A DNA stretch of 64,000 bases from Hysterangium stoloniferum (taxonomy: Eukaryota > Basidiomycota > Agaricomycetes > Hysterangiales > Hysterangiaceae), in NCBI GenBank assembly GCA_015178975.1, contig WHVD01000003.1, positions 1,054,001-1,118,000 on the forward strand, in the 5' to 3' direction. Shown one piece after another: positions 22,921-33,729 of the stretch (position 1 is the first letter of the stretch; every line of letters starts with the position of its first letter). A program made the position numbers and the translations under genes. The notes below the pieces were generated by a model, which saw only the letters and a list, made by a program, of their open reading frames with translations, did no database searches and was not told the origin of the DNA.

Positions 22921-25900
22921 TGTTGGAATACGAAGTGAGTCTCGTTACAAACGGATAAGGGCTACAATACATGTATCGTCCTTATATGTATATGCCCAGT
23001 AACTGCTTACTAATATAGGCGTATGGTCCATGCTTCTTGCTGCTCGCATATCAGATTCCCAAAATCCAACAATGCGGGCAATGAGAGGGGGTCGAGGGTG
23101 TAGTGATGGCGGGATAGGAGTGATAAGTGGTGTGGAGCTCATGTCTCCCCCAGGGGGGATTCCTCTCGAGGTGTCCGAATCCAGCAACAGTTGCTCCAAC
23201 AAGTCAATGAGGTCACTGCTGAGTGGGTTGGTGTGTGTTCAGGAAGAACACAAGAAGAGTTGACAAGTAAGGACCGAAACATGGAGAGTTCCACCCATTC
23301 GATATCCTTCGCTAAATGCAGCTGTTCCTTAGGGTCATTGACGCATAAATAAAATGCACTCATGCGGTCCGACAATGTGAGAGACCCACTATACCCCTGG
23401 ATATGCCCTTTAAGAAGGGGGTGCCGCAGGGTTGGTCCCAGTCACATTAATGTGCGTCCCACAGTGAAGATGTCGGAGGGGTAATTAATGGACATGCGCA
23501 TCCAACTTGACTGGAAGGGACAAGAGGGGCCAGCCGTATCCTGAGAGTGGAGGGGAGAGGATGGCTGCGGTGGGGGGCTGCGAATGGGGTGGGCCGGGGG
23601 GGGGTCAATGACAAGGGGCCCGTCGGCCTGAACATCGGTTCTTCGTTTCCCTTTTGCTTTTTCGCTTAAGGGGGGAGGCTCCTCGAAGACTTCCATTGCC
23701 GGGGGGGGTTCCTTGGAAACGTCTGTGGTTGAGAGAGGTGCCTCGAGGACTTCCTCCATAGGCATTGCGAGAACTTCCGGGATAGGGTGATCAACATCCA
23801 TTAACATATCGTTAGGATGCTGAATGGGACTTTTCAGAGAAACGCAAGGGGAGTAGGGAGAGGTGGGCGGTGGACTCCGCGTTGTCAAGGAAATAAGGGG
23901 AGTGTTCGACACCACAGGACCAAAGGCATCAGAGTAGAGTGGGAGGCGATAAGAGGATCAGGTGATGTGCGGAGGGGTGAGATTGGCCGCGGTGCTGGAG
24001 AAGGCTTGGGTGCGGATGAGGACGGTGATATAAGGGAATGTCCTGCGAAGGGGAGGGGTAATGGTATAGGGGGAAGAGAAGGCAGCTCGGCGGATGGTAC
24101 AAGACCTCCCGGTAACTCTGAAAAGGGTGTAAAGCGCTGTAATGTGGGTATGGAAGAGACCGGCGGAGGTGAAGGGAGGTGAGTGGAACTGGATAGCATC
24201 GCAGAGTCTGCTGGATGATACCCTCTCCAAACTCTGACAGAAGTCGGTAGCTTTCGTCATTGGGAAGGATCACTTGTGAAGAAGTGAATGTTGTCAGGGA
24301 GTAGGAAACCTTCATGGCAGTCAGCACCGAGGTACTTGCTGTCGTAGGTGGGGTAGCGAGATTGGTCGTCCTCCGAGTCAGATGAAAGATCACCGGGCCC
24401 CATCCGGTAGGTCCGTTCCTGAGGTCCACATTGTGAAGGGGGTCTGGGAGGTAGTGCAACTCTGTCTCCACATCGCAATGCAATGCTTTGTAATTTGATC
24501 CTTCGTATTCTGTCCCAATCGTAGAAGGTGACCCCATCTTTTCCTTTCCTACTTTTTTGTCCCACACTCCAAACACATGGCGTGCCCCTATCGCTGCAAT
24601 CCGTTTCAGTGAAATCTGTCCATTTATGACCTGAAGGGGGAGCGATGATTGAAGGATTATTGTGCCCTTCCATTCTCCTCCATTCCTGCCGTGTCTGCCT
24701 TGAAGGGACATTATCCCTAGCCCCCATCCTCTGCTGTCCTTCCAAGTACTCCTCTCTCCTCTTCCGTTTAAGCATTTTCAATTCCTCCTGGACCTGCGCA
24801 AAAAAGCCTCAGACTGCTGTTTCTTTTTGATCTCCTCTTCGGTAGAAGGGAAAATACTACGAGAAGGTGGTGGGCTTTCGCTCCATGTTCCCGAGGGAGC
24901 CTCCCAAGTATTAGAGGACCATGGTGCAGCTTTTGAAACGGAGTCCGTCCACGTAGGGTTCGTGGACAATGAGGTCTCCTCCACACGCTCGACAGTTTCT
25001 GTTCGAGGTGGTGGGGAAGAAGGAACTGTAGTTTGAGGTCGAGGTATTCTTTTAAAATTGGGAAATCGGGGTCTGGGGAGAGGAGTGTATGGAGTAAAGG
25101 CGGTTCCGTTCCCCGAGTTGGTGGACTTTCCCACCATGTCACCCTGCGCAGTGGAGGGTATTGGCAAAGGTGTTCCAGAATTACTCGTGGAGTGCTCGAC
25201 TTGTTCAGTACGAGACGGCGTGGTAGAGGTATTAATCGGTTGAGGTCGCGGTATTCTTTTGAAGTTGGGGAACTTGGGTTTGGGTTGTTGCTCCTGCGAC
25301 ATAGTGTACTGATTTGAGAGGTTGACATGGAGGGAAGAGATAGGGGGAATAAAACTTTCTTTAGTGAATTTACGTATTTTATATTAATTTCAAGCTCCGC
25401 TTGGTTATTGAAGTGAAAGGCCGAGGGGGATGAAAGTGGGGGGTAGAGCTAGAAGTAGATAAACAGTGTTGTCGTCGTAAGGATGTGAAATGATCATTAA
25501 ATTCGATAAATAGTCTTGTAAGCTCTAAGAAGAGCGGGAGCATTACGAAGGTCATTGCCGTTTAACCAGGTGTCCTCCTCCGGTCCATATCCTTTCCATC
25601 AAATCTGGAAAAGGAGTTGATTTCAATGCTTTTTGTGCCCTACTATAGCTTCTACTTCGTACTCCTCATCATTATGATTGAGTTCTCGAGGATTCTCGAG
25701 TAGCTCCCTGGATCCGAATTCCTTAAGAGAGAGGTGGTACTTTTTAAGATGGTCTCGATTAATCACTGGATGTAATTGATATTCCAAGGGAATGTGGAGT
25801 CGGAAGACTTGAGGATTGATCTTCTCCAAGACTTCAAACGGCCCTATCCGTCTTTGTATAAGTTTCCTTCCGGGTCCCTTGGCTTCGACGAGCTCGAGAG

Positions 25901-26410
25901 AATGGGGATTAATCAGAACATAATCTCCCTCTGAGATATCTTCCACCAATCTCCGTCTCTTGTTGTAGCTGCGAGCTTGGGTTTCTTGTGCTCGTGCAAT
26001 CGAATCCCACACCACTTGTCAATGGTTTTCTAATTCTAAGATCCATTGGTCGGCTACGGGGTTATCCGATAATTCTCTGGGAACCACAGGGTCATCCCCT
26101 CCTAGACAACGAGACATTCCTCTTGGTAAGTAGCCCATCAGCAAAAAGGCCGGCACATAGCTTGTTGAGCTTTGAACCATCGAGTTGTAGGTATGAGCCA
26201 CTACTTGAGTCCATTTAGACCATTCCTCCTTTGAAGAGGCACAGTACGCTCTGAGCATTTGCTCCACGATAGCATTGGCATCCTCCGTTTGACCATTGGT
26301 CTGAGGATGGTGGGACGAGGATACTGCAAGGGCACTTCCGTATACCTTACAGACCTCTCTCCAGAACCTACAGGTCCACCTCTTGTCTTGATCACAGATT
26401 ATCCTTGAAG

Positions 26411-26747
26411 GTACTCATTTCTTCGTATATAGAACGGTCAGAACTTCCGCCACTCTTCACAGCGTGGCGTATGCTCACAGCTGTGACATATGCCAGAAAA
26501 CCAAGGTCAATCATTCCGCTCGACAAGGAGCTCTTCAACCCGCAGATGTACCCCTAAGGCCATTCGAGGTTGTCTCAATGGACCTGATTACTGGATTGCC
26601 TCCTTCTATAGAGAGTGCTTATTCAGCCATCTTCGTTGCCGTGGATAAACTCATGTGTTTCTTAATTTGTGAACCCACCACTTCAGATCTATCCGCAGAA
26701 GGATTTGCGTGAATCTTCGTGAATAAAGTGGCCGCTCCTTTCAGCCT
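26411..26747 (+). other. Micro-inverted segment of element D integrase plus LTR end
   Basis: Reads on plus: the reversed first 50 bp of a solo LTR (cttcgtatatagaacgg ... CTCTTCACA, to 26461), then integrase sequence from AYAHSCDICQ to VNKVAAPFS. Both neighbours are on minus. The left break lies in the integrase at ...TTATCCTTGAAGG and the right break joins integrase to LTR position about 51 (AGAAAGGAAGGATATTG). The duplicated GCGTG at 26462 and CACGC at 27173 show that the LTR inserted first and the inversion followed. Confidence 0.8.
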
Positions 26748-27172
26748 AGAAAGGAAGGATATTGACCTATTCGGTGCAATATAAGAGAAAGTGAGAGAAA
26801 GAGCACGAGATGACGAAGGAGTCAACGAGTGCGATGGTTCGAGTGGAGGCCTCAACTGTTATAGTTCGAGGCCAGAAGTATTCAGTAGTTCAGATAATGC
26901 TACCTATGTGGTAGCTGACACGTTACCCTGATCACCGCTCGTAGTAGACCTAGTTTGTGTCTTACGAGTGGTGGTTCTTGGGTTAAAGTGTGTCTGAGTT
27001 CTAATTGGTGCTGAGTGCACCCACAAGTATACACAATGCTTCGAACTAATGAAATATGCAATATTTGAAGAATATGAAAGATAGAAAAATATGAATAGAA
27101 TATGTAAAACACAAATAAAATAAAAGGAGTGTTTTACCACAATGAAACTGTGGTAAAAGCATACTCCTCACA
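26748..27172 (-). mobile_element. Solo LTR (type of 28962), first 50 bp displaced by inversion
   Basis: Matches 28962-29435 from about its position 50 to its end (GCATACTCCTCACA). The TSD half CACGC follows at 27173-27177; its partner is at 26462 in inverted form. Orientation is given relative to the element C LTR type. Confidence 0.85.
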
Positions 27173-27471
27173 CACGCAGTCATGCAACATCCTCGGCCAG
27201 AAGAAATGGTCTTTCATCAGCCCAAAGAGTCTGTGGCCACCTGCATGAGCTCCTTCGAAGGGGTTATCATGTATCAGCTTGAGTATGGTTGTCGTCATGC
27301 TGCTAGGAACGCAGATTCAACTTTTCCAGTCCGAATCTCGAAAGAACAATAGCTTATTCTTGCCAATGAAATAATGTGAAGGAGTAGTTACCATGTTTGG
27401 AGAAATAGGATCGGTGGCGTAATGATTTCTGAAGGCAGGATCCTTCTGGTATCCATTGCGAAGTTCCTTAG

Positions 27472-28102
27472 TGTGAGAGGTATGGCGAAATACACTCAGG
27501 AAATATAGTCGGATGTGCTCTTACTATATTTCCTTTATTATTTCTATTTTCTCTCTTTCATTATACCTATAATTAGTTCGACGACCTATGTATGCAGTAC
27601 ATCGACTCTTGTGGGTGCACACACGCCAGACTTATTTATTCTAGCGCCGGTAGTTTAGAACTCAGACACTTTTTACACCGCAACCACGACTTACCCAGAC
27701 ACCCGTTAGTGTCCTGTAAGTTGTGATTGGTGTATCGTCTCGACCGTCACAGACAGGCTTTAGCTACTCATTCAAACTGAGTTTCGAACTGTATCAGTCG
27801 AAACTCAATCCCTATCTCAACTTGCGTGGACTACATCCATGCTACTCTATTATTCGACTCTCTAACTACTCTACTTGCACTCGAGCAGTTATCCAGAATC
27901 GTACTTAACCAGTCGATTCTGCTTATTCGTTCTAGCTATCTACCTTACTTTAGATAGCTATTTCTCTCTACCGTATTGAACTACATAGTCAATACGCATT
28001 CGGTCCGTATTAGACTTAGACAGTCAATACATAGTGGTATCGTACTTCAACAGTCGATATTCTTCGTATATAGAACGGTTAGAACTTCTACCACTCTTCA
28101 CA
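27472..28102 (+). repeat. Element C 5' LTR
   Basis: TGTGAGAGGTATGG...CACTCTTCACA. The 3' half is a series of hairpins: 27779-27806 (arms GAGTTTCG), 27894-27921 (CAGAATCG), 27933-27960 (TAGCTATCTA), 27972-27996 (CGTATTG), 28007-28030 (GTATT) and 28039-28058 (ATCG). Most have ACT and AGT facing each other at the loop. Confidence 0.95.
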
Positions 28103-28103
28103 G

Positions 28104-28120
28104 TGGTGATCCGGGCCGGA
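28104..28120 (+). other. Primer binding site of element C
   Basis: TGGTGATCCGGGCCGGA begins two bases after the LTR. A leading TGG is the complement of a tRNA CCA end. I could not name the tRNA. Confidence 0.6.
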
Positions 28121-28181
28121 CCACTCTTTCCCTACGAAGAAAAAAAACATTTATTTTAACTATCAAATTCTAAACATGTAA

Positions 28182-31100
28182 ATGACCACTGGCAAGAACC
28201 AAACGCCGAGATCCTCTGTGACCCCGAGTAGTTCAAAACCTCGTCAAAGACCTGCAAGTCTGGAACCACCCCGTAACATCACCATGAGGAAGTCTTCGTT
28301 GACTCTTCAAAAACCAGCTCCTCCCGGAAGTCCCGTCGAAGCAGTAGCTGGACCGTCAACGGATGCCCCTCCAAGTCCACGAGAAGAACATCCATCAACT
28401 GAGCAGTTGAACGCCCCCAGAGCTAAGGTTGAAATTACCCGTGCTTCTGAACCCGTTCTCTCGTTCCCACCTAAACAGGTCATCCTTAAGCAATTCTATA
28501 GGGGTCATATGATTTACGCCCAGCCCATCGACTTACAATGGGATGCGTACTATGCCGACCGGATTTCTACGGATCAGGTTACTCCCTTTGTGGAGGAGTA
28601 CAATTCAGACTACCCCCTTTTACCGGTGACTGTAGCAGTCTGGTTAGGTCATTATCAGGCTATTTTATCGGCGCAGGATTTATTCTTACGACCTGGAACC
28701 CTTGAGGACTTGACTCGCTCGATTCCCGAATGGCCGAGTGAAGTTACCTCTGTTATGGAAGCAGGGAGGATGGTTCTTAAACAGGAGGTGTTCTCCTCAT
28801 TCCTCGATGCGCTCCACACGCACGATGACGCATTACAGATCCTTCACGTCCTACTCGGTGGGGATCATATCGTCCCCAAAGTCGACTACCAGTATATTTA
28901 CATTCGGATGCTGGAGGAGTCTCTTAATGGGATTACTTGGAATTCTTCATTTGCGTATTTCTGTGAAGAGTGGTGGAAGTTCAAACCGTTCTATATACGA
29001 AGAAATAAGTAGAAAGGAAAGATATTGACCTATTTGGTGCAATATAAGGGAAAGTGAGAGAAAGAGCACGAGATGACGAAGGAGTCAACGAGTGCGATGG
29101 TTCGAGTGGAGGCCTCAACTATTACAGTTCAAGGCCAGAAGTGTTTAGTAGTTCAGATATTGCTACTTATGTAGTAGCTGACACGTTACCCTGATCACCG
29201 CTCGTAGTAGACCTAGTTTGTGTCTTTCGAGTGGTGGTTCTTGGGTTAAAGTGTGTCTGAGTTCTAATTGGTGCTGAGTGCACCCACAAGTATACACAAT
29301 GCTTCGAACTAATGAAATATGCAATATTCGAAGAATATGAAAGATAGAAAAATATGAATAGAATATGTAAAATATAAATGAAATAAAAGGAGTGTTTTAC
29401 CACAATGAAACTGTGGTAAAAGCATACTCCTCACAATTTCACTTTAAGGGGTCAGTTAAGGCGAAATCAAAGAAGACTCGATAAGATGGTTTTGGAAGTG
29501 CTTTACCCTTATGGTGATTCCATCCAGGTACCCGATTCGCCCATCTCCACAACAAGTTCGTTTGTTCACACCCTGAATGGCTCTCCCGACACTCGTTTCC
29601 TTCATTCGCTCAATCGTCCCATTATTCTGCAAGACTTCCCATCTGACATGAAGATGCAGGTGGCAGAATGTCTTCAGGAAAAAGGAATGGAAATAAGCAT
29701 CCCCCTCTACCAGCCTCAACCTCGTCGACCTTTGAATACGGTCGAAATCGAAAGAGGGATCGCGACGGAACCTAGCCCTACCCCCCATCAGGAAAATCAC
29801 CGGTCTCACATCGTGTTCGAACGAATCCCCAGCAATATGAACATGGGTGATGAACCAACTACGACTAGATATCGATCAGTCGCCAACAGGGGTCGACCGT
29901 CTTTCTCCACTGCATTCACCGAGGGTATAGCTGGTCAGGTTGCTGGTCGAGGATCGCTGAATCCAGTCGATCCTCGCCATTCCCTGCCGATCTCCTCCAA
30001 CCCTTTTTTGCCATCAGGAGGACCTCCTATTAATTCATCTGGGAGTTCTAGTATCTCAAGCTATGGAGGGAATTCAGGATGTGGGGGGCGTCACGGTAGA
30101 GTACCTAACTCTCCCTTTCGAACTCCAATGCAACCTCGAGCCAGCGTGCCTATCGATGACTTACCTAAGGATAAAAGGATCACTCTTAACACCAACGACA
30201 TCAAGATCAAATGGTCAGACCTTCCCGAATACGATGGGACTCAATCCAAGGCGTTGGATTACATCATGGATATTATGAGCCTCTCGGAGATCTCTGACTC
30301 CATGAGTACATTGTTGGGAGTCACTCTGCCAAGACGACTCACCGGCAGTGCTAAGATCTGGTGGAGCACCTTAGACTGTGAACATCGCACTGAGTTTAGT
30401 CAATCTCACGGATCGTTTCTTTGGGGCATCGTAGAAGGATTACTTGGAACCCGTTGGCACGAATCCTTGGCTCTAGAATGGGAAGCCATGAAATTTTGAC
30501 AGGCCGGTCACAATCATGAGACACCCATTCATTACATTCAGCGAAGGGTCAAGCTTTATCGATTCTTGTATGGGTTCCACCAAAACCGGAAGGATGAAAC
30601 GCACAGACTTATCCTGACACTGCCCACGGAATGGCTTTATCTTCTACAGGGACAACCTATCGATGACATCATGAGCCTACAGACTTACGTGAACAATTTA
30701 CAAGAGGCTCTGATTAATGCTTGGGTTCAAACACATCGAGAACGTTATCGGTTTCAGAAACCCAGAGTCATGATTGCCGAGCAAGACGAGTCGGATCCCT
30801 GGCATGAGGAGGAGCACTCTGGAAAAATCAACCCCACTAATCGAGGCCACGTCCTCCTCGGCGAACTTGAGGATAACACTGCCTCTAGGAGATGGAACGC
30901 TAAACAGGGTAAGAAACACGGCAAGTTCTTTTTCGAACGGAGTGACAAGAAAAGCATCGCCAAACCTCCGAAGGAGTGTTGGATTTGTGGGAGTTTAGAG
31001 CATTTCAAGATCGGCTGCCCCCATGCGGGCAGGATGTCGCACTATGTCTCTATTAACAAGTGCTCTGCACAGAACCCAATGGAGGAGGCGGAGGATCAAA

Positions 31101-32509
31101 GGGCTTATGAAACGGTTTATGGATTAAGTGTACAGGGACAAGTACATAACATTGATGAGGAATCGATTTTCATTTCTGTCTACCTTCCTCAGCCAGAGGA
31201 CAACATCGTTTCAGATGTGAAAGCGTCCTCGAATGAGAATGAGACATCGCAAGTTTATGTTTCTATATCAGACCATGATTTTCTCGAGAAAGGAGACTGG
31301 CTAGACGCTCATCGTCAGAACCGTGAAGGTCTGACTGAGACGAGAGTTTTATCGCGACCTGAACCTCCCACCATTGAGGAAATCGTCGACGAGGACGCAT
31401 TTGCGAACCGATCTAAGGAAATAAGTCAAACCTACGTTATAGAAGACCCCTCTGAGTCCGAGGGATCAGAGGAGGAGAGCTTCCCCTTCAACCCAGGGCA
31501 ATTACCCGACTTAATTCCTTGCGATGAGTCAGACTCTGAAGCGGACGACAAGGTACCTAACGGTAGATGTATCAGGAGGAATGTTAAATTGGCTGCAAGA
31601 AAAGAAAGCAAAAGACCTAGAGTTCAATACCCCCGATCCAGTCGACTTATGAAAGAGGATTCGACTATTATCTATCGCAAAAGGGACCCTCTGGGTGGAT
31701 ATTCCAGTATTGGGATTTCAGCATTACACGTCTACGGACGCGTAGGGAATTCAGAAGCCTCAAATCCTATTAAAATCAGGCTGGATGCCGGAGCTGACCT
31801 CTCCTTAATCTCGGAGGATTTCTATAAGGAACTAGAGGACCGCCCTAAACTCAAGCAAGGACTCAAGCTGCGCCTTGTACAACTTACCAGTAATGCCAAA
31901 GTATTAGGATACGTCAACGTCCCCATTTATCTCAAGGACGACACCAGTATACTCCTCAAATTTACCGCCGAGACGTACGTTGTCCGAGGTATGACCGTCC
32001 CGATCCTTCTTGGAGAAGACTTTCACGTGAATTATGAGATCGGGACACTGCGAGACCAACCGCTGGGTTCCAGATTGATTTTGCCTGGGAAAGCAGGATC
32101 TATTCCAGCCAGCTCTTCCAAGGAGCCGCAGCCTTTAACCTTTTTGATTAGCAAGATCCCCTTTGAGGAATTAGCCGATGACCCGTCTGAATTGACTTCC
32201 AAACCAGACAAAGGAGTGCGTACTGAAAGAGTCGCACGGGCCTTACAAGATTGTACTATAGAACCGGAATCAGCTCGATTAGTACCGATCTTTGTAGGAG
32301 ATCTTATTGGTGACCAATGGATAGTCGAGGGAGTTGTCTTACAGAATGACGATGGGAGTATACTAGCTGCTCCCACCACCGCCATCTCTAGGGAACGTGC
32401 TGCGATACCTCTCGCTAATCCCTCTCTGACACCAAGAATCATCAGACGAGGGGAAACCGTTGGATTAATTCACGATGCGAACAAATGGGCCCAGACTCCT
32501 AGACTTTGA
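28182..32509 (+). pseudogene. gag: Element C gag-protease ORF
   Basis: ATG at 28182 opens a frame that is continuous once the solo LTR at 28962-29435 and its ATTTC duplicate are ignored. Pro/Ser-rich N-terminus, then a gag-like region (PKQVILKQFYRGHMIYAQ), a capsid-like part with KIWWSTLD and PTEWLYLLQGQP, a CCHC knuckle (CWICGSLEHFKIGC, near 30979-31020), an acidic segment, and a retropepsin-like domain with LDAGADLSLIS (DAG in place of the common DTG/DSG) and PILLGEDF. A TGA after MKF (30497-30499) replaces a Cys codon seen in element B. The frame ends at 32509, overlapping the pol frame by 4 bases in the -1 register, so a gag-pol frameshift is likely. Confidence 0.88.
28962..29435 (-). mobile_element. 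Solo LTR (474 bp) in element C gag, TSD ATTTC
   Basis: TGTGAAGAGTGG...ATACTCCTCACA with ATTTC at 28957-28961 and 29436-29440. Its body again shows hairpins such as ATATTG-ACC/GGT-CAATAT and GGCCT...AGGCC. A second copy is at 26748-27172. Orientation is relative to the element C LTR type. Confidence 0.93.
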
Positions 32510-33729
32510 CTGAGAGGGCATCGATGCAGTCGACGGCAACCAAGATCGCTCATCTCGTCGAAAGTCTATCAAGAATAGAAGAGGAATGTGTCCTTAATCC
32601 TCAATCTTCTGGGCTGCCCCTGGAACGGGAACTCGCAGACGATTTCAATCCGGCAGGCCCCAAAACGTCAGAAGTTGCCACCACGGAAACGCTTCGCGTG
32701 GAAGATCTGCATAAGCTAGTTAATTTAGGTCCTGATATCCCTACTGACGTCTCCCCCCGCTTGGAGTCAGTATTAACTAAGAACGTCCTAGCTTTTGGAG
32801 TAGACGGGCATTTAGGACAAGTAGATGTCAAGGTCAATGTTCCCTTAAAAGATGGCGCACAACCTATTTCAATGTCAATGTTTCCAACCTCCCCGGCTAA
32901 TAGGAAAGTCATTGACGAACAAATGGACACTTGGTTCCAACAGGGAGTGATTGAACCGTCCAAGAGTCCTTGGGGGGTGCCAGCCTTTGTCGTCTATCAC
33001 AACGGGAAACCACGAGTAGTAATCGACTATAGAAAGTTGAACAGCCTAACGGTTCCCGATGAATTTCCGCTGCCGCGTCAATCGGAAATCATGCAGGTGC
33101 TCTCGGGATCCAACATCTTATCTTCTTTCAATGCACTAGCTGGTTTTACCCAACTTGAAATGTTAGAGGAAGATAAGCCGAAGACAGCCTTCAGATCCCA
33201 TCGAGGACTGTGGCAATTCAGGAGAATGCCCTTTGGACTTCGTAATGGACCTTCTATATTTCAAAGGGTTATGCAAACTGTACTTGCACCTTACTTATGG
33301 ATATTCTGCCTAGTTTATATTGACGACATCGTGATCTTTTCTAAGACATGGGACGATCATCTAGAGCATTTGGACCAGGTCCTACAAGCCATCATTGTAG
33401 CGGGAATCACTCTCTCACCCAAAAAGTGCTACGTGGGGTACAATTTGATTCTACTACTAGGACATAAGGTGTCTAGACTTGGCTTTTCGACCCATCAAGA
33501 AAAGGTCACCGCTATATTGGAATTAGCCACGCCTTCTAAGATAGCAGACCTTCAATGTTTTCTCGGAATGGTTCTGTACTTCTCTGCTTACATACCATTC
33601 TACTCCTGGACGGTTGCTCCACTTTTCAACCTCTTAAAGAAAGGAGTTCGTTGGCATTGGGATTCAGAACACACCCGAGCTTTTGAAGACATCAAAGTTG
33701 CGTTGAGTTCGGCTCCAGTACTTGGACAC

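Larger units (their letters stand above)
18733..23071 (-). mobile_element. Element E: non-autonomous Copia-like LTR element
   Basis: Two 151 bp LTRs (18733-18883 and 22921-23071) start TGTTGGAAT and end AATCCAACA and are almost identical. ATGCG is duplicated at 18728-18732 and 23072-23076. Next to the right LTR, 22895-22920 reads ...GGGGCCCATAACC, which resembles the anticodon arm of initiator tRNA-Met; on minus it sits exactly where a primer binding site belongs. No gag or pol frame is present in the about 2.06 kb of own internal sequence, which also holds a 1972 bp insertion. It interrupts ORF3 of element D. Confidence 0.85.
18481..25302 (-). pseudogene. Element D third ORF (ORF3), split by element E
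   Basis: Runs on minus from ATG at 25302 (MSQEQQPKPKFPNFKRIP) to a stop at 18481, interrupted by element E (18733-23071). Near-identical to ORF3 of C. The KFPNFKRIPRPQ box occurs twice near the N-terminus (about residues 8 and 70). Then come the K/R/E-rich segment, the KWTDFTET...KGKDGVTFYDW block, and Pro/Ser-rich tracts. A one-base loss in a T run near 24795 shifts the frame and a CGA-to-TGA change lies near 24257. Unlike C, D keeps the reading frame at the VWRGY position. Function unknown. Confidence 0.75.
25497..27471 (-). pseudogene. pol: Element D integrase and chromodomain, with internal inversion
   Basis: Minus-strand pol: the zinc-binding region reads from 27471 down to about 27178, then a solo LTR; core and C-terminal integrase resume from about 26410 down to the chromodomain (RWKGYG-type) and stop at 25497. 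The missing middle piece (CDICQKTK to FVNKVAAP) lies between them on the opposite strand (26462-26745). A stop after WKS near 27331 and others are present. Upstream parts of this pol (RNase H) lie at 41481-42030, separated by element C. Confidence 0.85.

Noticed and set aside
23929..24711. 260-codon frame overlapping ORF3 of element D in another register
   Set aside because: A shifted frame of the Pro/Ser-rich ORF3; the register agreeing with A and C is the real one. Parts of this frame join ORF3 only because of the frameshift.
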